Positions 1-20,549 of a DNA stretch of 38,394 nucleotides are shown piece by piece (within the stretch, counting starts at the first letter, position 1; each line of letters begins with the position of its first letter). The stretch comes from Lingula anatina (taxonomy: Eukaryota; Brachiopoda; Lingulata; Lingulida; Lingulidae). The notes beneath the pieces were generated by a model. The model worked only from the letters and a program-made list of their open reading frames with translations. It was not told the DNA's origin and did no database searches. The position numbers and the translations under genes were made by a program. The DNA lies in assembly GCF_001039355.2 (NCBI RefSeq), contig NW_019775698.1:3565-41958 (forward strand), written 5' to 3'.

Positions 1-120
1 GTGGAGGGGGGAGAGTGTGGCAGTCAGGACAGGTATGTAGGACACTGGGGGTGAGGGTGGGGGGTTGAGGGGGGAGGGTGTGGTGGTCAGGACAGGTATG
101 TAGGACACTGGGGGGGGGGG
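1..120. repeat. G-rich minisatellite, about two 63-bp copies, at the window edge
   Basis: The block GTCAGGACAGGTATGTAGG followed by ACACTGGGGG occurs at 23 and again at 86, so the period is 63 bp. Both copies sit in a G-rich background and the second ends in a long G run. The repeat lies in the intron upstream of the last NNT exon and may extend beyond the left edge. Confidence 0.8.
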
Positions 121-482
121 GGAGAGGGGCTGTTTCCAGGCTAGTGTCATGTGATGAAATAAATCTGAACAGTAAACAAAGTCAGTGACATTGAAGACAA
201 TTGTCAGCTAACAGTGGCTTCATTTAGAAAACTAATGGGTGATTCTTGGAAGATATTTATTGGAAAGGCAACACCATTTTTTGTAAAGCGTATTATTTAA
301 TTAATTTAAAGCATCTCGAAGATTTCATGTACATGTGATTAGTCATGGAAAGAAATGATATCACACATTTAAGTTGTTAATGGCAAGAAAAAGAAAATTT
401 TGTCAGTGTTCGAAGTGAAGATGTTTAAGTCATATATGATTCAATGAGGCAAATACTTAATTTGATATTATGATAATTCCAG

Positions 483-632
483 GTCATTGTCATGAAGAGG
501 ACAATGGGCGTAGGTTACGCTGCCGTAGACAACCCAATCTTTTACAAACCCAACACATCCATGTTGCTAGGCGATGCCAAGAAAACGTGTGACGCACTAT
601 TAGCAGGAGTCCGTGCTCACTACGAGCAATAA
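483..632 (+). CDS. NNT: NAD(P) transhydrogenase, mitochondrial: last coding exon (partial gene)
   Basis: This exon follows a TTCCAG acceptor at 477-482 and encodes 49 residues ending in TAA at 630-632. The translation contains [18 protein letters not shown], then [20 protein letters not shown]. These are the conserved C-terminal loops of domain III, the NADP(H)-binding domain, of proton-translocating transhydrogenase; bacterial PntB ends in the same way (GYAxVxNPLF, MLxGDAK). The enzyme sits in the mitochondrial inner membrane and uses the proton gradient to reduce NADP+ with NADH. All earlier exons lie left of the window. The exon appears to start in phase 0. The family call is firm because the motif order and spacing match over the whole exon. 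The gene converges on MCM3. Confidence 0.93.
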   Translation, partial: VIVMKRTMGVGYAAVDNPIFYKPNTSMLLGDAKKTCDALLAGVRAHYEQ

Positions 633-1770
633 CACTAACTTCACTGATAGGAGAAATGCTAGCATTATTATTAGATATATAATATTTATATTGAAGATGT
701 TGACATCTAGCAACTGCCAATTCCACAGCAGTATAACTTGCATAATGAGACACTAGCTTTGGAAAAAGACGTTGGGAAAAGGAGCCATTTTTTGCGGAAG
801 CGATGTTGGTTTTTGTGTTCAGTGTGATGATGTTTATGTATGATGTAGACTGATTTTACCACGTGGAAAAACTTTTGATGTTCATCCTGAAATGAGACGG
901 CTGATTGTTTCTGAGGATTTGCTATGTGGTAGGAGAAATATGCCAGACTTGAGAATGTTTTTGAGATCATGACAGTATTTATACACACAAATAATTGTAA
1001 ACTGCTTGAGAAAATGATCATTTTAATGGAAAAAAAAAAATTGATCAATGAAAAATTAACCAAACATAAAAACTATTTAAACTGCTTGTTGAACAATTTC
1101 ATGAGCAAATAAAAAAAGTTTCTCTGATCACAGGATTCATAAAGTTATCATGTGGTTTCCCAATCAGCAGAAAAAATGGTCATTTGTAACTTTGAGATTT
1201 ACTGGCAAAGTGGAAGAAGATGTCTGTGGTCTTTGTTGGTTCTCGAATTTACCTCAAATTGTTAAGTTTACTTGGAATTTTTGCAGTAAGATGATAACAA
1301 AGTATGTAGATGCCTAATTTTTTTTTTTTTTTTTTTAGTATTTTGTGTAGTCACAAGTTTTTCACATTTGAATCACTGCAGTTGAAAGTAAGAGTGTAAC
1401 GACTGTCTGGTCCTTGTTGTATCGTTTCTTTCAGTTTTGAATTCATTGTTTTCACTGTAGTCTAGTCCACATGTTAGAAACTCACACCATCTTGTGCTCT
1501 TGATGGAGTAAAACTTGCTGGAAAATAGCACCGTTTGTTTTCAGTTTTAAATGAGGAGTAGACAACAGAGAATTAGCCATCTGCTGTCCTTTCTGATCGT
1601 TTTTTTCCACGAGAAGGCAGCTTTAATGTGCTGTATGTTGATAGATAGGTTTTGCGTTGGATATCATTTCACGGGTCTAAAATGCCAATATTGTTTTCTG
1701 AAGTTTTCTACTGGATGCGATGCTGATGGAGCCATACTAATAAAAGATTGAATTTTTGTGACTTTATTTT
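633..1770 (+). other. NNT: NNT 3' untranslated region (inferred extent)
   Basis: No coding exon is visible between the NNT stop codon and the end of MCM3. AATAAA signals on the + strand at 1108-1113, 1739-1744 and 1821-1826 give possible 3' ends. A poly-T tract lies at about 1320-1336. Short ORFs here have no recognisable similarity and are treated as chance. Confidence 0.55.
1739..1744 (+). terminator. polyadenylation signal AATAAA, candidate for NNT
   Basis: A canonical hexamer about 1.1 kb after the NNT stop, followed by T-rich sequence. An earlier AATAAA at 1108 and a later one at 1821 are alternatives; the sequence alone does not decide between them. Confidence 0.5.
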
Positions 1771-2091
1771 CTGTTTTCTTGTCTTGAAATGTGATCGATT
1801 TTATTACCGTTTATTCTTAGAATAAAATTACGATTTTGTTATCAGTAATTGTGACTAAAGGCACACTTAAATAGCATCAAACAACTTAACAGAAGAATGC
1901 AATGAATCAGATATAATTAACAAGTGACAGTGCATTTATAGTCTTACCTTGTGGGAGATGGGATAAATTTCTTTTCTAAATTATCAAATCGTTTCAGTTG
2001 GACCTATCTGGACTTAACATGCTGCAGCTTAATTTACAGGTTGCAGTCAAAAAAGAATTGAAGTCAAATATTTTAAGTACAAAGCTGTCAC

Positions 2092-2097
2092 TTTATT
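2092..2097 (-). terminator. polyadenylation signal (AATAAA on the minus strand), candidate for MCM3
   Basis: TTTATT on the plus strand reads AATAAA in the MCM3 direction, 668 nt after its stop codon, followed by T-rich sequence. The stretch 2098-2764 has no coding signal and is best read as MCM3 3'UTR. Confidence 0.55.
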
Positions 2098-2764
2098 TAC
2101 ATTAAGACAAACCGTTTTGTCAGGTTTAAATACATTTGGTGCAGAAAAAAATTCAAAATGCTTAACACTGTAATTGTACTCATCATATGTACATTATTGG
2201 CGTTCATTGTATTACTTCATCTCCATTTTGCCCAGTTCAAACGCCTGCAGATAAATTATTGGAAACCTGTCCTACAGTGTAAATAACTGTGTAAACATCC
2301 CAGCATAGCCTGTGGGTATCAAATAGGACAACTTCCTCCATCATCTGGGTTTTAAACATCGTATAACAATATCCAGCAACTTTCTTCAGTTCTTCTGAAC
2401 ATCAGACAAAGGGAGATAGTCCTCTTCTATGTAACATGGCCAGCATTACCAAGAAATATTCGAATTTAATCTGCGTAACTATCGCCCAAGTAAACTCCAG
2501 CAAGATTTAAAAAATGAAACTGGCAGCAGAAAAAATTATTGAAAAAATCCCTGCAAATCCAATGTGCTGTTCATAAATTTGACATTGTTGTCCAACCTCA
2601 ATATACCCAAGTAAACAATATATACATACTGGTTAATACAGATAAATAGAAACTTACTTTCAAATTTGCTTTAAGAATCATCTTGCATCACCTGCTGTGT
2701 GATCAAGAAAATTTTCGGCTATTCACTTAAGTTATTTCTTAATTTTTAGAAAAATAGTCCTGCA

Positions 2765-12522
<9,758 letters not shown>

Positions 12523-12596
12523 GGTGAAGTTTGCAGCTGTTTCTTTCAGCGATCGTTCTGATGACTTTTGTTTACCAGTCGGCCACTGCAGAACTC

Positions 12597-12604
12597 GCGC
12601 CAAA
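12597..12604 (-). promoter_or_regulatory. E2F-type site TTTGGCGC upstream of MCM3
   Basis: An exact match to the TTTSGCGC consensus on the minus strand, extended to TTTGGCGCGA. Its position just upstream of the MCM3 start fits S-phase regulation of this gene. Confidence 0.65.
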
Positions 12605-12633
12605 TAAGTCACATGATCAGAGAAGAGCGGGCA

Positions 12634-12653
12634 TTTAAATCACGTGATTTAAA
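12634..12653. promoter_or_regulatory. 20-bp perfect palindrome with central E-box CACGTG
   Basis: TTTAAATCACGTGATTTAAA is fully self-complementary. The core TCACGTGA is the preferred site of USF/MITF/MYC-type bHLH-zip proteins. It lies in the shared MCM3/TSEN34 promoter, about 30 bp from the E2F-like site. Confidence 0.65.
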
Positions 12654-12903
12654 GGACACTTTAGTATGAAATACTCGAGAAAAGTTATATCAATGTATCC
12701 TAAAGAATTGATATGACTAAATGTTCCTCCTCAAATGTACACAAATATGTTTAGAGTGAAAAGAATAAAATCAAAGTTAGTGACCTCCACACACATCCTG
12801 GTATTTTCAATATGTCCGCGCCCTGTTGAAGATGCCGGTTGAACAGATTTAGGGAGTAAAACAATTCTGATTCATATGCTGGATGGGCTATAACTAGTTT
12901 GTT

Positions 12904-14856
12904 ATGGCAGCTGAGCCTGTTAAGATTTCTTTAGTTTCTAACAAGCCCTTTATTTGGAATGCAGAAGGTTTGTTATGTGTATTTTCTGTCTCTCGCCATG
13001 TCGATACTAACTTAACGTTACGATACGATTCAGTACAGTTTTAAGTAGTATCAGTAATGGCATGTTATTTCTCGACAGCTGTGCTCTTTTTACTGGTCAT
13101 TCAGTCGGAGTAACTGCTCGTGACAAAATTGCCCCTTTATCTGTTTCATTGAGGTTCATTCCTTCACTCATTTCATGCGGTTTCAAGATCGAAAATATTT
13201 AAGAAAGGGGGAGGGGGCTTCTCACCGCATCCTTGCTGTCTGGCAAAATCAGTTAAATATAGTTCAAAGAAGTATTTAATTATATCTGAGACTTAAGATC
13301 TTGGTTTCTTTTTATTCAGTTTGTTGTCTGTTGATGTACAGTTTAAACAAGTTCATAAATCCACAATTACATCAAAAATTAAAGATGTACATGTAATTCT
13401 GCTTTAGATGCATGTATAGTCCGTGAGAAGTACCGTATAGTGGGTGCTCTAGCAGGCTGTCTGTCCAGGGCCCCCAGACAGAACATACAGCTAGGTCTAC
13501 CACTACAGCTCTTGCCAGAGGAGGCCATGCTGCTGCTGCAGGAAGGTAGGTTGGGTCAGAAGTTTCCTAGAAAACACTTTTCTTTCAATTCTACTTACTT
13601 AACTGCTCTTTGTACACGAGGGTTATGCCTGCTTGGTTTTATAACTATTGTTGGCATTTCAGAAATTATGTCCCCTAAAGCTATATATATTTAAGAGTTG
13701 GCAACTACACTTGCTGTTGACAATATCCACTAATGCCACAGCTATATATTCTACTTAACATAAGTTAAGAGTTGGCAGTGCTGTTGACAATGTTTTCAAT
13801 GTCTGCAACATTCCATTCAAGCTTTCACTGAAACACATCCAAATTGTCCTTTATCTTAATTACTTCAACTGTGGGATTATCAGTTTAAATTTACATCTTG
13901 CAGCGTATAGTTTCTGCTTTCATATTCATTTTTATCAGAGGAGGACTCGTAAAAAATTTCATGTAATTATACACCGGATAATAGGTATTTATTATAGCTG
14001 TCTTACATATTTAGACAGAAGCAAGAATAGAATGCTTTAATATTTTATCTTAGTGTTTATTGATACTAATTCATATAATGGCTCCTGCCCTCTCAGGTTA
14101 TGCTCAGCTTGTAAACAGTGACCAGAACGCCAAGCTACCATCGCCAGAACAAGTGGACAGGTTCCAGAAGATGAGGGAGGAGAGTTTTAAACAACAGGTC
14201 TGATTAGATTAATAAATATGTACACATGATTTAAATATGCTTCAGATTTGAAAAAAGTTGTTTCTGAAAATATTTCAATAAAGATAGTCTTTCAGCATAT
14301 TCACAATGAATATCAGATAAATTTTGCAAATGATAATTAACTGGCTATTGCTAATATGAGAACTCATCTACTGAATAAACAGTGCAAGTTAGATTTTTAT
14401 TTGAATTCAGTTAATATTGATTAATAATATATATGAAAGCATCTTAACCAGATTTGATTGAAATTTTATAGCTTTTTCTAGTTTATTCTCTACAATCCAG
14501 GCAGAAATAGGCATAGCAGAAAGAAAGCTGATCGTCCAGAGAAGACTTGACCAGATAAAAGAGGGAAGAAAAGCAAAACGGAAGCAGAGACTAGAGAAGA
14601 AGAAAGCAAAGGGACAGGAAGTAGATGAGGAAGAATTGAGGAGGGATGAAGACAAACTAGATGTTGAAGACATACAGATCACCCCTATGGGGCAAGAACA
14701 TGCATTGGTGCAGATATTCACAGGTGACTCTGTGGCAGCCAAGTAAAAATGATAAGCTGTGTTGACATGAAGCAGATTCTAAAGCTAATTTACTTGCTAA
14801 TTTACTTACATAAGATTTAGTTCTTATTGATGTATTTTATACTGTATAGGTCTTTC

Positions 14857-14895
<39 letters not shown>

Positions 14896-15832
14896 AACCC
14901 AAGATTTAACTGAATATTTAAAAGTTTATTTCTGATCATGAATTGAGTTTAAAATTAATGATTAATATGTGCATATAGCACTGAAATAGTGTTCAATTGA
15001 GTTAAAAACTTTTTTGAGCTGGTCTAAATATTTTTATATCTTATATCCAGAAACCCCCTGGGTTGAAGAAGTTGACACAGACGTCAGATGGGATTTCCCG
15101 TCAACAGAGGAGGAGAGGGTGAGGTACAGGGTGTTCCGTGACCTCTGGAGGAAAGGTCACAGCCTGACCTGTGGCGGGAAATTTGGTGGAGATTTCTTGG
15201 TGTATCCAGGTAAGGGAAATGTGTGATAAACACGTGTGGTTAGATTGGAACTGAATGAGACTGTGAATATTGGGCCAACTTCCATCATCCAGCAACCAGT
15301 TAGTTTTAAGATATGAAACATGGGTGGGCTTCATGGAGTCCGCACATGACAAAAGGCAGTTGACCAGAAATTTTAACAAATAGTGATAAGATTCACGTGC
15401 CCTCCAGAGAAAATAAGTTATGAAGTGAATTTTCATTATCTGTCCAAAGATCAAACTTACAGTGAAAATCTATCACCCAAATAAATGCAGTCTTAAATAA
15501 TATATATTTTTTTAAATTGAAAAGTGATTTCCAGAGTATTCTTTCTGCCACTGTGCAATATTAATAACCACGCTTGCATTTCCACTGATAATTTAAAACT
15601 ACATAAAATAACCTTATATCTGAATGTTCATCTTCCATTCCAAGGAGACCCCAGTAGATTCCATTCGTTCTACATAGCTGTTTGTCTGCTCCATCATCAG
15701 ACAATGTCCGCCGAGAAAGTCGTGGCAATGGCGCGTCTGGGCTCCACGGTGAAGAAGACAGTCGTCTTGTGTTCTGTAGACGATGACGATGAATTGACTT
15801 ACACTTCTTTACAGTGGACAGGAATTAGTTGA
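12904..15832 (+). CDS. TSEN34: tRNA-splicing endonuclease subunit Sen34 (complete, 6 exons, 290 aa)
   Basis: Catalytic subunit that cleaves the 3' splice site of intron-containing pre-tRNAs in the TSEN2/34/54/15 complex. Coding exons: 12904-12967, 13408-13545, 14097-14197, 14501-14723, 15051-15209, 15645-15832. Phases agree at every junction. The exon 3 donor (CAG|GTCTGA) is weak but is the one that keeps frame. The N-terminal domain carries APRQNIQLGLPLQLLPEEA, the family signature. A lysine/glutamate-rich linker (about residues 110-155) looks helical. The C-terminal nuclease domain has RYRVFRDLWRKG, then GGKFGGDFLVYPGDPSRFH. The catalytic triad is Y227, H235 and K266 (in TVKKT), all present. 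The protein ends YTSLQWTGIS, as in the human protein (310 aa, ending YTSLQWASLQ). Exon 4 must stop at 14723; reading on meets TAA. Confidence 0.96.
14859..14892. repeat. poly-T tract in TSEN34 intron 4
   Basis: A run of about 33 T residues about 160 bp before the exon 5 acceptor. No flanking element was recognised. The length of such runs is often unreliable in assemblies. Confidence 0.8.
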
Positions 15833-15966
15833 TTAGTGACTGACGAATGGATTTGTAATCCAAAGAGGAAATTTATTTATAAAAGTACATTTTTTGCTAT
15901 GTTCAATTGCGTAATATAGTGGAATTATGACAAAAGGGAGTCACCTGAAAAATTACCCTATGAAAG

Positions 15967-16124
15967 GGGGCCGTAGCGATAGTCCGAAGGTTCAATAGTC
16001 CGAAGGTTCATTGGTCCGAATGTTCACTATAGAACCTTCGGACCAATGAACCCTTGATTAAAAAATCGATAAAAATGTTACCACTTTTCGGACCAATGAA
16101 CCTTCGGACTATCGAGACGCCCCC
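15967..16124. mobile_element. 158-bp foldback/MITE element in the TSEN34 3'UTR, 8-bp target duplication
   Basis: The left end GGGGCCGTAGCGATAGTCCG and the right end (reverse strand GGGGCGTCTCGATAGTCCG) are inverted copies, continuing through GAAGGTTCA and TTGGTCCGAA. Inside, the unit TAGTCCGAAGGTTCA is also repeated in tandem on the left. TATGAAAG flanks both sides (15959-15966 and 16125-16132). An 8-bp duplication is typical of hAT- or P-type elements. The element lies between the TSEN34 stop codon and its likely poly(A) signal, so the mature mRNA would carry a hairpin. Confidence 0.75.
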
Positions 16125-16430
16125 TATGAAAGTTTGACCATGGCTGAAACCCATCTAGCCACATGACAGTTATTGAAAGTTGGGCTAGATTAGGACCACA
16201 GAATCCCCATATAAGCATTGGAGCACCCAATCCCAGATTGGACTCATTTGCTTAACATCAGGACTAAGTAAGATATTTTCCAGTGTACAAAACATCCACC
16301 CCTGCAACAAGTGGGCATTGCTTAGTGATAGATATTATTACTGATGACTATATGGTCTGCTTAGTTCATTGATAACCACAGGGCAGGGAAGAAACTGAAC
16401 AAGATTTTTATGATGTATAAAACATTAATT

Positions 16431-16436
16431 TTTATT
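16431..16436 (-). terminator. polyadenylation signal, candidate for the Emi-like gene
   Basis: AATAAA in the minus direction, about 705 nt after the stop codon at 17141. It is the only canonical minus-strand hexamer I saw between the stop and this point, so the 3'UTR is inferred to be 17140 to about 16415. Confidence 0.5.
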
Positions 16437-16445
16437 AGGTCAGTA

Positions 16446-16451
16446 AATAAA
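16446..16451 (+). terminator. polyadenylation signal AATAAA, candidate for TSEN34
   Basis: A plus-strand hexamer about 614 nt after the TSEN34 stop, with another at 16533-16538. It lies within 20 bp of the opposing signal of the Emi-like gene, so the two 3'UTRs probably overlap tail to tail. Confidence 0.5.
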
Positions 16452-17140
16452 GTTCTTAAAGAAAATCAAATTATTTTTATATAATTTTTATGTCATACAT
16501 TTAAAATTAAACTGTAAATATTTTTATAAAGAAATAAAAGTATGTACATAGGTTTAAACTATAAAACTATTCTTGCTGTCTAAAATAATTTAAAAAAACT
16601 AAAATCAAATCCCACATGCAAAGAGGATTTTTACGTGCTTGGGACAGAAAAAAATATCCCCATTAATGAACACAAATCTGGAAGTATCTCGTCAGTTTTG
16701 CAAAAATTATGCCATTTTAAATCTTGGACAAACAGTGTCCAGGTGATCTGACATTAAATAATTGTTTCTAGCATTTGATTTTGCGTTAAGCTCAACAATT
16801 CATCTCTCACTTCTCACACACATGTTCACAAACATTTGTCACAGTAATGAGGGATTTAACTTGATGTTTTAGCCGTTGTCTGGCAGGATTATTCTAACTA
16901 CAAGACTTATTCATGAACAAGGCAAAACAAAACTGATTTGTCTGCAAATGTTATATCTAACCCTAAAAATAAAACTACATAAATAATACAAAAATAAGTA
17001 CGACATTATTTTTTATATTGATAAAACAACTGCTCCGGATGACACAACTGACACAAGTTACAGATAACATAAGCACCATATTTGTCGTGAAGCACCTAGC
17101 AAAAAAAAATAAATAATAAATAAATAAAATACAAAAGGCA

Positions 17141-19850
17141 TCACAACCTCCTGAGATTCTTTTTACTTTTCTTACTTCCCACCGCTGAAGCTGCCTTCGA
17201 TTTCTTTGGAGAAAACGTACTGCAGTTTTGCGCTGCATGGTAATTGTTAAAACACTTCGTGCAGAAGTCGTAACTACACCCCTTTCGTGTGCATGTTGCT
17301 CTTTCCTCGGCTGGACTTAGGCGAGATGGACTTTGGCATTTTGGACACTTGCGCAGACTTTCGCCCCACAGAAGTTTTTTGCCTTCCTAAAGAGACAAAT
17401 TAACAGCTACCTCAAAATGTTATTGAAAAGTGCAATTTCACCAGTCATAACGGAAAACAAAACAAAACTATTTAATTAGAACCAACAATTTCAGGTACAA
17501 TTCATCGCATTTTTTAGTTTTTTTTCTCTTTCTTTTTTTTTATTTTCTTTTATTTCTCACCCCCCCCCCTTTTTTGTTTTAAAAGCCATGTAATCTGGAC
17601 AGTAACAAGCCATCTTAGCAGAATCCTGTCTTAATGTATCATGTATCATAATGTATCATGTCTGATACCAAGATACCAAGAAGCAGCTTAACCAGAATCG
17701 CAGCATTTCACTTTATACAAGTACCTGGAAGAACTGCTGATGTCTGGACATCTCAGGGGTCTCTTTTACAGGACTCGGAGGCTTTCCTGTCACCTGAACC
17801 TGTCCAAGAGGCTCCGCGCCTTCAGTGACTTGCCGCCTGCTGCTGCTAGAGTTCTTACGTGGACTGAGGTCTTTGAGGACATTTTCCTGGAAGATGACAG
17901 AGATTGCTAAGTCTTTGCAAGTTAATATTTGAAAAAAAATTGGAAGATTTTTTTTTCTAAAATTCCCAACAGGAGTTCTTTTACAGTCCTTTAAATCTGC
18001 AACCCTAAGGCTCATTAACTGTCAGAGTGCTATAACTTAACTTAATCATCTTCATGACATTTTTGTCGCTCTATCACACTTGGAAGTTATATGACATGAT
18101 TAGGAACAATGGCTGTGGAGGATAAGAATGGATCTTGTAAACTTACTGCTCCAAGTCTGATTCTCTTGGCTCTCAGATGCTTCATGTACTGGGTTCTCCT
18201 AGCTTGAGCTTTAGGGTGAAACTCACAAATCTCCCTCCACTCACTGCTTACAAGGCACATCCTGATGTAAAATAAAGAAGCAGTGCTGATTATTAAATTC
18301 TTGTTTTAATACTCAGTTATTTTTCTGTAGACAAATTTTACTTTTTTGCCAGACACAAAGATTTTTAAGAAGTACTGTAAATCCAACACTGATTTGTGAT
18401 GTATCTGCTTAGTGCTTGTCTACTAACTTATTACAGTATAGTAATGTTTTGTCAGGTGCTCTGAGACTCAACCTTTAGACAAACTGTTAAAAAGTAATTT
18501 AGGATTTTTTAAAGGTTAACTAGAGGTAAGCCTGAAAAGACCTCGAGTGCTACCATGCCCTGACACTCACCTGCAGAGGTCAGCACCCTCCATGTAACCC
18601 AAGATGGTGGACACGCAGCCAATGTTACGAATGTGCAGCTCCCACAAAATGTCCACGCTCTGCAGACCCATCTTCCGACCAATCAGACGGTCTGGCTCAC
18701 CAGGAATTAGGTTACCTTGGGTCAGCATCTCCCAAATGTCTTCTTTCTGTGGCATTAAAGTTCTGCATGATGTCAGAGAACCTCGGTTTGTCTGAGGGGT
18801 TTTTTGAAGCAGCAGCGATGCTGTTTCACAAGTGTTCTTGTTTCCAGGCCGGCTTGATTGAGTTTGAGGTGAAAAACCCTGGTCATGATCTGACCTATCA
18901 CTTTTCTTGACACAGTCAAAAAGAACCCTTTTGTGGGGTTCGGAATTGTGCTCTTTCACATTTTGGCAAGAATGAAGTTGTTGGCAATGATTTCTTCTAG
19001 AATCTGATTGATTTGAGTCAGAATCACTAATTTCAGTAGTCGTGTTTGGGGCACTAGCTTTGCAACAGTTCAACTGATTTTCCGGGTAGCTTCCTTGTCT
19101 AGTCTCAATATTTGTCTCACTTGAAACGTTCCTAGCAACCAAATTATCACCAAGGCTATGGCTAAATTTGTGGTGCTGGAAGTAAGTCCTGTTGCTAATT
19201 TCCTGTGCTTCAGTTTTATCGGTGAGGAGATCAGGCGTGTGATCCACCTCAGAACTCGAATCCATTGTCTCATTACCTGAGTCTCTACGAAGTCTGTAGT
19301 GTAAGAGAGTCATCCTAGATGGCGTTGGCTTACCACGCACTGATATGTTGAGTGGGGAGGGAGAAAACATTTTGTCAGCATGACATAAAGGTTTGATTTC
19401 TGTATGACCCACAATCCTTTGCTCCTGTAAAGATGTCGACAATTCTGTGCTGGGAGACGCTAAATCCACGCACATGTTTTCTACACTAGAGGGTGTTGTT
19501 GAGCAGCCTGAGTCTATGCCAGAGTCAGTGTACGTTAACCGAGGCTGAGATGCTTTGGGAAAGAGACACGCTGTCACGTTAAGATCAAACACGCCACTCT
19601 CATCACTGGGGGAGGCAGAAGGCGGACATTTTGTTCGAGATGGGAATGGCGTGCTTGTGCTCCCACTCCTGGTTTTCAGGCTCTCAAAGTTCACCCTCAG
19701 GCTGTCAGAGTCTGCCAGCATGCCACTGTTTAATCCTGGCTTTGTGGTCAAGTGATGCGGCTGTTGTGGCGTTTTGAAAATATCTTTCACTTCCTGCACA
19801 GAGATCTCAGGGATCCTGGAGACGCCATGATCTCCACTTACACCTGACAT
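17141..19850 (-). CDS. FBXO5: Emi1/Emi2-type F-box APC/C inhibitor (complete, 4 coding exons, 600 aa)
   Basis: Inhibitor of the anaphase-promoting complex. Coding exons, 5' to 3': 19850-18571, 18261-18147, 17886-17725, 17386-17141; all GT-AG and in phase. The ATG stands directly after a TTTTCAG acceptor, so a non-coding exon lies upstream (donor at 20549-20548). The N-terminal 370 residues are Ser/Thr-rich and likely disordered, with TYTDSGIDSGCSTTPSS at about 107-122, overlapping DSGxxS-type beta-TrCP degrons. An F-box-like region covers about 390-445 (GADLCRMCLVSSEWREICEF). A zinc-binding region has Cys 533, 536, 551, 556, 561, 564, His 569 and Cys 574. The protein ends KKSKKNLRRL, the LRRL tail that docks on APC/C. 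Vertebrates have two paralogues (FBXO5 at 447 aa, FBXO43 at about 700); this 600-aa protein could be either's single-copy ancestor type, so the symbol stands for the family. Confidence 0.94.
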
Positions 19851-20549
19851 CTGAAAATGTGAAATTATGGTTTGGTGAAAATTTTCTTATCAAAGCACTG
19901 ATTGAAATATAAGAGATGCACAAGTGCTTCATTTAAACATATCAGTTATTTTTATGCTTACCCCTCACCCTTTCATTATGTGAATTCATTCATTCCCACA
20001 AAAAGCTGAATGTTCCAAAAAGATAAATTTTCTATTTATTTATTTAATTCATAATAATTATTACTATTGAGGGAGGGGGGGGGTTACAGAAAAAGTGCTA
20101 AGTAATTTTTTTTTAATTATCTTTCAACTTTTCAAAAAATAATTTAAATTATTTGTTTCATTAAATCTCCAAATGATTATAACTAATAGGTAGATCTATT
20201 TTTCCCTTTTATTTTTGATATTTTTTAAGAATAATAATAAACAATTAGAATATTTCACAAATTACTTTATCCTGATTCATAAAATTTACGTCCCTATAGC
20301 TTAATACTTTCAAAAATTTACGTATCTTCAGAAGAGATGACTACAAAACAGAACCTTTTGAATTTATAAAGTGGATTCCAGTTGAACCATACAAGAGCTA
20401 GTTACATGTTACGTGGCTCGCGTACCATTGCACAAAAACACCCGGCTAATAGGCGGGGAGCTTGGTGTTATTTAAGTAAAAAATTACCTATTTTAATGGA
20501 GAAAATGGAAAGATATATTAATGAATGATATAGAAAGTTAAAGTCTCAC

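Larger units (their letters stand above)
12523..12903. promoter_or_regulatory. bidirectional promoter region between MCM3 (-) and TSEN34 (+)
   Basis: The 381 bp between the two start codons must hold both core promoters and 5'UTRs. Visible sites are GCGCCAAA at 12597-12604, which reads TTTGGCGC (E2F consensus) in the MCM3 direction about 75 bp before its ATG, and a 20-bp perfect palindrome at 12634-12653 centred on the E-box TCACGTGA. No clear TATA box is seen. E2F control of MCM genes is well established; its use here is inferred. Confidence 0.7.

Noticed and set aside
14724-14746. TSEN34 reading on through 14743 to the TAA, giving a short protein
   Set aside because: Ending exon 4 at 14723 (G|GTGACT) keeps frame with the nuclease-domain exons; the TAA is intronic.
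15101-15454. A minus-strand ORF across TSEN34 exon 5
   Set aside because: Antisense shadow of the conserved nuclease-domain exon, continuing into intron sequence.
18604-19755. Antisense and alternate-frame ORFs inside the large Emi exon
   Set aside because: The 427-codon minus-strand frame joins in phase to the F-box and zinc-region exons; the others show no motifs.
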